DNA of 12,597 bases from Chloroflexota bacterium (GTDB lineage Bacteria > Chloroflexota > Anaerolineae > Aggregatilineales > Phototrophicaceae): the NCBI GenBank assembly GCA_010092805.1, contig JAADYY010000311.1:1-12597 (forward strand), given 5' to 3'. Positions 7,097 to 12,597 of the stretch are shown piece after piece (within the stretch, counting starts at the first letter, position 1; the number at the start of each line of letters is the position of its first letter). A program made the translations under genes and the position numbers. A model generated the notes under the pieces. That model did not search any database. It was not told where the DNA came from and was given only the letters and a program-made list of their open reading frames with translations.

Positions 7097-8026
7097 ATGA
7101 GGCTGAAGCCATTGATTGTGATGATGTTGTTTGCCGCACTGCTGGCTACGAACGCCTGTGCCCCTCAGCCGACCGTGGCGCAGGTGTTGGCGACAAACAC
7201 CCCCAGCAGCGCCATTCAGAGCATTACCGATACCGCCACCCCCATGATGCAGATCGACAACTTCGAGCTGATCGATGTGCCGCTTGGTGAGCGCGAGCCG
7301 CAAGCAGGCCAAAACCTGCAAATCACGGCCTTTAACTTTCAGCGCACCGGCCACGCCATCGACCGCATTACCGTCGAGATTCGCAACTTGACAGAAGCGA
7401 CACAATCCGGGCGCGCGTGGTATCTGCTGTCGCCGCCAGGTGCGGGCGATCCCTGGTCACAGGCCGTCTACATCTCCCCAGAGCAGCCCGTCGAGGCGCT
7501 GCCAGCCGGCGAAACCGCAGTCATCATCTTTGACAGCCCAACGCTTCCGCTGGCGGGTGATTACAACCTCTCTGCCTGGGCGCACCAAATCGACGCAAGC
7601 AGCGGTGAAAGCAACCACGCAGACGGGGTGATCTACCCAACGTCACTGTTCATCGGCCCGCCGCTGTTTCTCGAAATCGATTATGTCGATCTCATCCCTA
7701 CCGATGAAGGCGAGCAAATCGTGTATGTCACATTCACGATTCGCAACAACACAGTTGATGTGCTGGACATCGCCTACTCCTACAGCATTTCGCAGCCAGA
7801 TGACACCACCCCCTGGGTGACGGGCGCTTTCACCCTGCCCTTCCAGGAAATGCGGTTGGAACCAGGGGCGCAGCGGACGCTGACGCTGCGCAACGTGATC
7901 GCGCTGCCGGCAGGCGAGTTCATCGTGAATGGCTGGCTGCATCAGTTTGTCGGGGATCAACTGGAGTTCCAGAGCAGCTTTGAGTTCCCGCAGTCCATCC
8001 AGATTGCGACGGCCCAGGATGCCTAA
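7097..8026 (+). CDS. Two-domain beta-sandwich lipoprotein
   Basis: This 309-residue protein has a lipoprotein signal peptide: MRLKP, a hydrophobic run, then LATNAC with the lipidated Cys at 21. The lipobox is slightly atypical (Asn at -2). A short Thr/Pro/Ser-rich linker is followed by two beta-rich domains (about 50-185 and 190-305), each ending in a Gly-(Asp/Glu)-(Tyr/Phe)...Trp strand (LAGDYNLSAW; LPAGEFIVNGW). The protein is paralogous to the anchored protein at 2445-3257. No catalytic motif is visible. ATG 7097 was preferred over TTG 7079 because it begins a normal lipoprotein signal; the ribosome binding site is weak (GAGG at 7081-7084). The 3' end overlaps the flippase-like gene by 8 nt. 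Confidence 0.8.
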   Translation: MRLKPLIVMMLFAALLATNACAPQPTVAQVLATNTPSSAIQSITDTATPMMQIDNFELIDVPLGEREPQAGQNLQITAFNFQRTGHAIDRITVEIRNLTEATQSGRAWYLLSPPGAGDPWSQAVYISPEQPVEALPAGETAVIIFDSPTLPLAGDYNLSAWAHQIDASSGESNHADGVIYPTSLFIGPPLFLEIDYVDLIPTDEGEQIVYVTFTIRNNTVDVLDIAYSYSISQPDDTTPWVTGAFTLPFQEMRLEPGAQRTLTLRNVIALPAGEFIVNGWLHQFVGDQLEFQSSFEFPQSIQIATAQDA

Positions 8027-9074
8027 GCAGCGCCAAGCCGCGATCTTTGGCGTGCTGCTGCTGATCGGCCTGCTGATCATTGTGATCAGCAGTGTTGATC
8101 TGGGCAGCGTGTGGGCAGCCTTGACCTCAGCAGATTATCGTTTGCTGCCGCTGGTGATCGCGTTGGTGGTGGCGTCGTTGTTCACGCGGGCGGTACGCTG
8201 GGCAGTGATGCTGCGGCATGGCTTGTCGCTGCGGCGCAGCTTCGATATTTCAAACGTCGGCTATATGTTCAATTCGCTGCTGCCGCTCCGCGCGGGTGAG
8301 GTTGCGCGGGTACTGTTGGCCGCCCGGCACGATCCACCCATCCCGGTTTTCACAACGGCCAGCACGATTCTGCTCGAACGCATCATCGATTTGCTGTTTC
8401 TGTTTGTGCTGCTCGGCCTCACGCTGACGGCGTTACCCGCACCCGATTACATCGGCGTGAGCGGCCTGACACTGGCGGTCGGCGCAATTGTGGGGTTCGG
8501 CGCGCTGCTCGTGTTCGCACATCGCCGTGCCTGGGCGTTGTGGCTGCTGAACACGTTGCTGCGTTGGCTGCCGTTTCTGCGCAAACTGCCACTTGAAAAT
8601 TACCTGAACCGCTTCCTTGATGGTCTCAGCGTCCTGACTTCAGCGCGCAGCTTCGCCTTGATGCTGTTCTGGTCGCTGCTCTCGTGGATGCTGACCGCCG
8701 CGACGGGGTATGTGCTGCTCTACGCCTTCTTCGGTCAGGCAGATTGGGCGGTGGTGCTGCTCTTCATCGTGACCTCAACGCTGTTTGCCACTGCCGCCGC
8801 TGCCATCGCTTACACCCCCGGCGCGATTGGCCCCTATCAGGCCGGCATCGTCCTGGCGCTGAGCCTTTCTGGGTTCAGCGAGCCGGAGGGCGCGCCGCTA
8901 GCATTCGCTGTCGTGATCCACGCCGTCAACCTGGGGATCTACATCATCTTCGGGATGATCGGCTTATGGCGCGAAAGCATCACGCCGGAAGAGCTGTTCC
9001 AGCGCATCCGCGCTTTCATCCGGTCACAACCGCAGCAGCCCCCCACCAGCATCGAGAACAGCTCCGCAGACTAA
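8019..9074 (+). CDS. Flippase-like membrane protein (MprF/AglD-type TM domain)
   Basis: This 351-residue polytopic membrane protein has the signature of the lysylphosphatidylglycerol synthase transmembrane/UPF0104 family. It shows NSLLPLRAGEVARVLL (85-100), then LLERIIDLLFLF (118-129), and a late TPGAIGPYQAG loop. Family members flip lipids or lipid-linked glycans, or accompany polyprenyl-glycan synthesis. The soluble aminoacyl-transferase domain of full MprF is absent, so this is the flippase part only. The ATG at 8019 lies inside the last codons of the lipoprotein gene (8-nt overlap with its TAA at 8024-8026). The reading frame is open as far as 7929, but sequence before 8019 is a shadow of the lipoprotein gene. 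Translation is probably coupled. Confidence 0.88.
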   Translation: MPKQRQAAIFGVLLLIGLLIIVISSVDLGSVWAALTSADYRLLPLVIALVVASLFTRAVRWAVMLRHGLSLRRSFDISNVGYMFNSLLPLRAGEVARVLLAARHDPPIPVFTTASTILLERIIDLLFLFVLLGLTLTALPAPDYIGVSGLTLAVGAIVGFGALLVFAHRRAWALWLLNTLLRWLPFLRKLPLENYLNRFLDGLSVLTSARSFALMLFWSLLSWMLTAATGYVLLYAFFGQADWAVVLLFIVTSTLFATAAAAIAYTPGAIGPYQAGIVLALSLSGFSEPEGAPLAFAVVIHAVNLGIYIIFGMIGLWRESITPEELFQRIRAFIRSQPQQPPTSIENSSAD

Positions 9075-9110
9075 CCTCAACTCACCTGTTGGAATCAAGC
9101 ATGGAGCCGG

Positions 9111-9139
9111 CAGCGCAGGCATCGGTGACACCTGCGCTG
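9111..9139. terminator. Bidirectional terminator-like hairpin between convergent genes
   Basis: CAGCGCAGG (9111-9119) and CCTGCGCTG (9131-9139) form a perfect 9-bp stem with an 11-nt loop. It sits in the 82-bp gap between the convergent flippase-like and SH3b-lipoprotein genes, the expected place for a shared terminator. No T-tract follows on either strand. Confidence 0.5.
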
Positions 9140-9156
9140 TGGATCGTGCTGCCAAA

Positions 9157-10209
9157 TTACGGGCCAACCGGCGGCGGCCCAGAACCCGGCGGGGGTTGCG
9201 AATTTAGGGTCGAAGTGGGGCCGACAGGCAGCGGCGGCGGCGTGATCACTTGCGGTGGCCCGCTCGATGTAGGCGGCACACTCCCCGATGTGGGCGGCGG
9301 ATTGCCAGACCCAGGCGGCGGCCCAACCGTTTGCGGTGGCCCAACCTGCGTGAGCGGCGCGGCGGTGCTCTGGCCCGTTGGCGGCGCATCCAACGTCCAG
9401 GTGAGCGTCGGTGAAGGTGTGTGAGTGAAGGTCGAGGTTGGTGCAACCGGCTGCGTCAGCGATTGGATGGGCGGCGCAGGCTGCGTCGGCTCGGTCTGCG
9501 TCTCATCGGTAATTTCATTGTTGTTGTTGCTGGGCGGTATCACCACTGGATTAGCCGAAGTCGGAGGGATGGTGGGGGCAGCAGCGGGCGGCAACGTCGA
9601 GAGCGGCGTCGGTGAGTTGCCCGGCGTCGGGGTGTCTGTCGGCGACATCACAAGCGCGGTCTGGCTGTCGGTGAAGAACTGCACCAACTGATCAAAAAAC
9701 GCAGCATACAGCGTTTGCGCGACTTCCATCGACAACGTGGGGATCGGTGTGGCTGAAGGCGGCGGCGCGGTCACGGTCGCCGTCGGTGACTCGGTGGGCA
9801 CATCCGCGATCTCTAGTGTCTCGCTCGTGTACTCAGCCGGCAAATAGCCTGTGAATCCCTGTGACAGCCGCACCAGATGCCAGCCGCCATCCGTCTCCAG
9901 AATTTCGACACTGTTCTGCGGATAGAGCAGCGCCACAATCCCGCAATCCAACGCCGGGCAATCATACACCCCCACCGGATCGACGCTGCTGATGAACATC
10001 GCGACGCCGCGCTGCTCAGTTGGGGTCGGCGGCACCGGGGTTGCGGTCGGTGGCTCCAGCGTATTTGTTGGTGAACTGGTCACCGTCAATGAGGGCAGCA
10101 CCTGAAGAGTCGGCAGCGTGATCGCTTCTTCAGCGGGCTGGCAGGCAGCCAACACCGCGAGCAGCCCCCCCGCGATCCCCCATTTCCAAACCTGCGCTTT
10201 CGCAAACAT
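9157..10209 (-). CDS. SH3b-like lipoprotein with long Pro/Thr-rich tail
   Basis: The 350-residue product has a textbook lipoprotein signal (lipobox LAAC, Cys23). A Thr/Pro linker (about 30-65) is followed by a bacterial SH3-like domain (about 68-135; cores VGVYDCPALDCG, GGWHLVRL and GFTGYLPAEY), with two cysteines (84 and 89) that may pair. A helical segment (about 159-187) and a low-complexity tail of some 160 residues rich in Pro, Thr, Gly and Ser come next. SH3b modules commonly bind cell-wall peptides or glycans. The tail probably spans the envelope or is disordered. ATG 10209 has AAGGAT 6 nt upstream; the frame runs open to 10275 without a better start. The GGC-repeat-rich 3' part makes a long false frame on the + strand. 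Confidence 0.87.
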   Translation of the reverse strand: MFAKAQVWKWGIAGGLLAVLAACQPAEEAITLPTLQVLPSLTVTSSPTNTLEPPTATPVPPTPTEQRGVAMFISSVDPVGVYDCPALDCGIVALLYPQNSVEILETDGGWHLVRLSQGFTGYLPAEYTSETLEIADVPTESPTATVTAPPPSATPIPTLSMEVAQTLYAAFFDQLVQFFTDSQTALVMSPTDTPTPGNSPTPLSTLPPAAAPTIPPTSANPVVIPPSNNNNEITDETQTEPTQPAPPIQSLTQPVAPTSTFTHTPSPTLTWTLDAPPTGQSTAAPLTQVGPPQTVGPPPGSGNPPPTSGSVPPTSSGPPQVITPPPLPVGPTSTLNSQPPPGSGPPPVGP

Positions 10210-10390
10210 ACAGTTATCCTTCACGTTTCTCCTGCTCAACGGGCCAGCATGGTTGATGCCAGCGCACTGGGCCAAATCGTTAAGATATGCCCAGTTTTAG
10301 AGCTATTCTGAGCCGTGATGGCAGAAAAAGCAATATCGCAGCGCAATGCGGCGGGCCAAAGCGCTGGCCCCAGCCCGCCGCACCGCCTGA
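10210..10390 (-). promoter_or_regulatory. Gap carrying leader and promoter of the SH3b lipoprotein
   Basis: This 181-bp gap lies between two minus-strand genes. It holds the terminator-like hairpin at 10348-10381 and an SD (AAGGAT, 10216-10221). I could not define -35 and -10 boxes with confidence; a weak TATCTT-type -10 may exist near 10282-10287. The hairpin suggests that the lipoprotein has its own promoter. Confidence 0.3.
10348..10381 (-). terminator. Hairpin after the phosphodiesterase gene
   Basis: GCGGCGGGC (10348-10356) and GCCCGCCGC (10373-10381) are a perfect 9-bp, GC-rich stem with a 16-nt loop, only 9 nt past the stop codon of the minus-strand phosphodiesterase gene. A CTTTTTC run lies about 20 nt further on in that direction, so it is not a textbook intrinsic terminator, but the position fits one. 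Confidence 0.6.
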
Positions 10391-11644
10391 TCATTGGGTG
10401 AACGCGGGCGGCATGGGGTAGCTGTCAAGGGCGATACCTGCCAGCTGCGCTAAGGTCGGTGCCACCTGAGCGGCTTCTGCACGCTCTAACACCCCCGGCT
10501 TGACATCCGGCCCCACAAACACGGCAAAGCGATCATCACCGGGGCTGCCGGGGCGCAACCCATGACTCGACAGCGCCGCCGGGGTACCCGTTGGCCCGTC
10601 GATCTCCTTGTTGGGGTCATGTTCAAAACTGGTGCGGTCTGGTGCCACGAACGCCGCGATCTGGTCACGGTGATCGGTGGGGATGTGCGTGTTGGTGTAA
10701 GGAGTCACGCCATACGGTGCTAACGCCTCGGTGATCTGCGCGAGTTCAGCCGCATCTTTGGGCACCACATGCAGGATGCTCCCTTCCGACTGGAACGTCG
10801 CGTCCGGGATGATCACCGAAGGATGGATCGCAGTATCGATGGGGCTGTGGCCGTGATCGCTCATCACCGCGATGTTGTAGCTGTCAAGCTTGCCTGCCGC
10901 ACGCAGCCGCTCGATCACCACACCCACCAGCATATCCGCATACGCAACCGACCAGTGCGCATATTCGCTCTTGTAGCCGGTGTAATGCTGGACTGAGTCG
11001 GTGATCAGAGTCTCGGCGATGATGACATCGGGGCTGTCGTCGCTGGTGGCGAGCGCACTCACCCAATCCACCGTCCGGCGATCTGCCATCATGCTCAATG
11101 CCATGCGATCTGCCCCTGAGGCGGACTCAACCGACGGCCACTCCGTCGGCAGATCAGCCGTACCGACGATCTGTGCGAAGCGTTCGCGATTGCCAGGGTG
11201 CTGGAAGACCTTCATCCACCCTTCACCCGCTTCCACCGGCGCGTTATCACGTGCCCGCTGGATGAACAGCCCAGCCCACCACGGCATCATGAATAGGTCG
11301 GCATCTTCCGGGCGCAGCATCCCGAACCCAACCACCGCCACACTCCGGCCCGCCGCGCGGGCGCGCCCGGCAAGTGTGGGCACACGCACATCATAAGGTG
11401 TCGCATAGCGAAATTGCTCGCCACCCCAGATCATATTGCCATAAACACCGCTGACATCCGCGCGTTCGCCTGTCATCATCGAGGTGCGCCCCGGCAGCGA
11501 CGTGCCGCACACCTCTGAGCGCAAATTCTGGATCTCAAAACCCCGCTCAGCCAACGCAGCGAGATGTGGCAGGCGCGCACGACAAGTCGCAAAATAATCT
11601 GCGCTGATTCCGTCCAACATGAGCACGATCAGTTTGTTCGCCAT
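10391..11644 (-). CDS. Alkaline-phosphatase superfamily phosphodiesterase/pyrophosphatase (NPP-like)
   Basis: The protein has 417 residues and an apparently complete two-metal site of the type I phosphodiesterase/nucleotide pyrophosphatase family (PF01663). The residues are Asp11 (LMLDG), nucleophile region GTSLPGRTSMMTG (47-59), Asp216 and His220 (TDSVQH), Asp263 and His264 (SDHGH), and His361 (SSHG). Aligning TFPNHYSLVTG-type family motifs puts the nucleophile at Ser49, where NPPs usually have Thr. It has no signal peptide, so a cytoplasmic enzyme acting on a phosphodiester, pyrophosphate or nucleotide sugar is likely; the substrate is unknown. ATG 11644 has a strong SD (AAAGGTGA ending 5 nt upstream). 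The frame is open to 11728, but the extra 28 residues have no SD of their own. It is a single gene. Confidence 0.87.
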   Translation of the reverse strand: MANKLIVLMLDGISADYFATCRARLPHLAALAERGFEIQNLRSEVCGTSLPGRTSMMTGERADVSGVYGNMIWGGEQFRYATPYDVRVPTLAGRARAAGRSVAVVGFGMLRPEDADLFMMPWWAGLFIQRARDNAPVEAGEGWMKVFQHPGNRERFAQIVGTADLPTEWPSVESASGADRMALSMMADRRTVDWVSALATSDDSPDVIIAETLITDSVQHYTGYKSEYAHWSVAYADMLVGVVIERLRAAGKLDSYNIAVMSDHGHSPIDTAIHPSVIIPDATFQSEGSILHVVPKDAAELAQITEALAPYGVTPYTNTHIPTDHRDQIAAFVAPDRTSFEHDPNKEIDGPTGTPAALSSHGLRPGSPGDDRFAVFVGPDVKPGVLERAEAAQVAPTLAQLAGIALDSYPMPPAFTQ

Positions 11645-11698
11645 ATGAGTCACCTTTATCGAGAAGACAGCATTGCGGCTCAAATAGAGCGCAGTTAT

Positions 11699-11728
11699 AT
11701 TAAATATTGGCAGGCAAGCCTTTAACAA
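11699..11728 (-). promoter_or_regulatory. Possible promoter of the phosphodiesterase gene
   Basis: On the minus strand, TTGTTA (11728-11723) and TTTAAT (11704-11699) are separated by 18 bp. The matches are four of six for -35 and five of six for -10. Transcription would start near 11692, about 48 nt before the ATG at 11644. A TATAAC lies close by and could also serve as -10, so the exact boxes are uncertain. Confidence 0.4.
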
Positions 11729-11876
11729 CGCTTAACGGCGCTGGTCGCATCTGCGTTGAGGCTGCTCCTTAAATTCCATTTAACAATTTATTAAACTCAA
11801 CGAGTTGTGCTTTTCGCCGAATCCCCCTAAAATCTCTATAAGAATAATTCATTTGATTGTGAAGAAATACATACTA

Positions 11877-11906
11877 TTGAATTTCTTTAAGTGTGAAGCT
11901 TATAGT
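11877..11906 (+). promoter_or_regulatory. Predicted promoter of the 11990 gene
   Basis: TTGAAT (11877-11882) and TATAGT (11901-11906) are separated by 18 bp, four of six and five of six consensus matches. Transcription would start near 11912, within the following dyad, which leaves a leader of about 78 nt. Confidence 0.5.
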
Positions 11907-11937
11907 TCAAACACAGGTATTTAAGCATGTGTTTGAA
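11906..11937. promoter_or_regulatory. Perfect 10-bp dyad, candidate operator
   Basis: TTCAAACACA (11906-11915) is repeated inverted as TGTGTTTGAA (11928-11937) with a 12-nt spacer. The left arm touches the -10 box and covers the predicted start point, as a repressor operator would. As RNA it would form a leader hairpin near the 5' end, an alternative reading. Confidence 0.55.
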
Positions 11938-11989
11938 AAGTGTTAACCGTTCATGATTGACCGCGCACAGAGCCTTCTTGGAGTGACTT

Positions 11990-12502
11990 GTGACTTCTCA
12001 ACAAGACAGCCCCCTGGTGCCCGAGCACGTCGAGCAACTGCACACAGGCATCGTTGGCGAGTGGTTTCTCGACCGCCAACTCATTGTCTATCGGCTCACC
12101 CAAGTCTCGAACAACATTGTCACCGCCTGGAGCAACGTGGTCATCGAGATGCTGGAAAACTGGCCGAAAGAACGCCCCTACTTGGCGCATCATGATCTTT
12201 CAGCGGTTGGGGTGTCGCTGCAATATGCCACCCTCGTCAGTTTTGATGTGATGAACATCGGCATCACCCCAACGGGGCGGCAAACCGCCGAAGAAATCTT
12301 CAACCGCAATCCAGAGTTCAGGGCGCGAGTCGCCATTGGATTTAACCTATCGGTCTCCGGCCAGGTGAGCCAGGTTGTGATGGATCGTATTCGCAGCCGC
12401 CACCCATCGATCCAGTATAAGACATTTTTCAGCCGTGATCGTTCGCTGGAATGGTTGGTTGAATCGCTGCCGGGGGCGGAGTCGGCAGCCGACGACAGTT
12501 AG
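11990..12502 (+). CDS. Small soluble protein, possibly STAS/SpoIIAA-like
   Basis: This 170-residue soluble protein has no signal peptide and no membrane span. Predicted strands and helices alternate, with hydrophobic stretches around FLDRQLIVYRL (about 26-36) and RVAIGFNLSVSGQVSQVV (about 112-129), and a C-terminal SRDRSLEWLVESL. The last resembles the F.s.eeALeWL ending of SpoIIAA/STAS-like proteins, which serve as regulatory partners, often in stress signalling. The assignment is tentative. The start is GTG at 11990, with GGAG (11980-11983) 6 nt upstream; an ATG at 11953 is in another frame. The stop codon (12500-12502) directly abuts the right repeat copy. It is a single gene, divergent from the phosphodiesterase, behind a promoter with an operator-like dyad. 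Confidence 0.7.
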   Translation: MTSQQDSPLVPEHVEQLHTGIVGEWFLDRQLIVYRLTQVSNNIVTAWSNVVIEMLENWPKERPYLAHHDLSAVGVSLQYATLVSFDVMNIGITPTGRQTAEEIFNRNPEFRARVAIGFNLSVSGQVSQVVMDRIRSRHPSIQYKTFFSRDRSLEWLVESLPGAESAADDS

Positions 12503-12597
12503 GATGTTGTTGGCGAATCAGGCCCTCACCCTAAATCCCGCTCCCAACCGCCGCTTTGCGGCTAGGCGAGGGACTTCAAAAGCAGTTTTCTCCCCTG
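12503..12597 (-). repeat. Right copy of 95-bp inverted terminal repeat
   Basis: This is the reverse complement of 3-97 with one mismatch (12567). It begins at the base after the TAG of the preceding gene and runs to the last base of the window. Its hairpin corresponds to 24-67 of the left copy but loses one pair through the mismatch. It could terminate transcription of the 11990-12502 gene. The far edge is cut by the window end. Confidence 0.95.

Larger units (their letters stand above)
11645..11989. promoter_or_regulatory. Divergent AT-rich control region
   Basis: This 345-bp gap lies between the divergent phosphodiesterase and small-protein genes and is clearly more AT-rich than its surroundings. 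It holds an SD for each gene (AAAGGTGA on the minus strand, GGAG at 11980-11983 on the +), a predicted promoter for each, and a 10-bp dyad at 11906-11937. An ATG-initiated frame at 11953 runs inside the + gene and has no support. No small gene or RNA is recognisable. Confidence 0.7.

Noticed and set aside
7929..8018. N-terminal extension of the flippase-like protein
   Set aside because: The 30 extra residues are Ser/Arg-rich and overlap the lipoprotein coding sequence; the family N-terminus fits ATG 8019.
8684..9424. Long + strand open frame of 246 codons across the flippase and lipoprotein genes
   Set aside because: It is antisense to the SH3b lipoprotein tail and out of frame with the flippase gene, and its product is Arg/Gly-rich low complexity created by GGC repeats.
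11645..11728. N-terminal extension of the phosphodiesterase
   Set aside because: ATG 11644 has a strong SD, and the family starts directly at the LMLDG strand; the extension lies in the AT-rich promoter region.
1..12597. Circular plasmid or phage contig with overlapping ends
   Set aside because: The ends match in inverted, not direct, orientation, and no replication, partition or phage genes are present.
1..12597. CRISPR array, tRNA, rRNA or insertion sequence genes
   Set aside because: No regularly spaced direct repeats, cloverleaf-type sequence, rRNA signature or transposase motif was seen.

Overview
The window looks like a Chloroflexota (Anaerolineae-like) genome or metagenome contig. 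The reasons are two lipoproteins followed by Thr/Pro-rich tails, one carrying an SH3b-like domain, the frequent use of TTG and GTG starts, moderately high GC coding sequence with AT-rich intergenic gaps, and a hairpin-forming dispersed repeat built around CCCTCACCCTAAATCCC. This placement is an inference; the window has no rRNA or other marker gene. I saw no tRNA, rRNA, transposase, CRISPR array or phage gene.

The window is bounded by two inverted copies of one 95-bp repeat (3-97 and 12503-12597, one mismatch). Both window ends fall within 2 bp of the same repeat edge. This is most simply explained by an assembly break at a multicopy repeat, but a mobile segment with terminal inverted repeats cannot be excluded from sequence alone.

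Layout, left to right: a small secreted protein (202-660, +) behind a good sigma-70-like promoter; an overlapping three-gene + strand operon (886-4015) encoding a GT-C-like polytopic membrane protein, a membrane-anchored two-domain beta-sandwich protein and a DUF1616-like membrane protein; a convergent minus-strand pair (6176-3997) encoding a GT4 glycosyltransferase translationally coupled to a Gfo/Idh/MocA oxidoreductase; a divergent + strand operon (6258-9074) encoding a SAM methyltransferase, a two-domain beta-sandwich lipoprotein and an MprF/AglD-type flippase-like membrane protein; two minus-strand single genes, an SH3b-like lipoprotein (10209-9157) and a type I phosphodiesterase/nucleotide pyrophosphatase-like enzyme (11644-10391), separated by a terminator-like hairpin; and a + strand small protein of possible STAS/SpoIIAA-like type (11990-12502) behind an AT-rich 345-bp control region with a 10-bp perfect dyad at its predicted transcription start.

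Taken together the window reads as a cell-envelope glycan or glycolipid locus: two glycosyltransferase-type proteins, a sugar oxidoreductase, a methyltransferase, a lipid-flippase-like protein and several secreted or anchored proteins. The most intriguing feature is that two diverged paralogous beta-sandwich proteins (2445-3257 and 7097-8026) each overlap the start of a polytopic membrane protein gene. This suggests a repeated, possibly undescribed pairing of an extracytoplasmic accessory protein with an integral membrane partner. Substrates are not deducible from the sequence.
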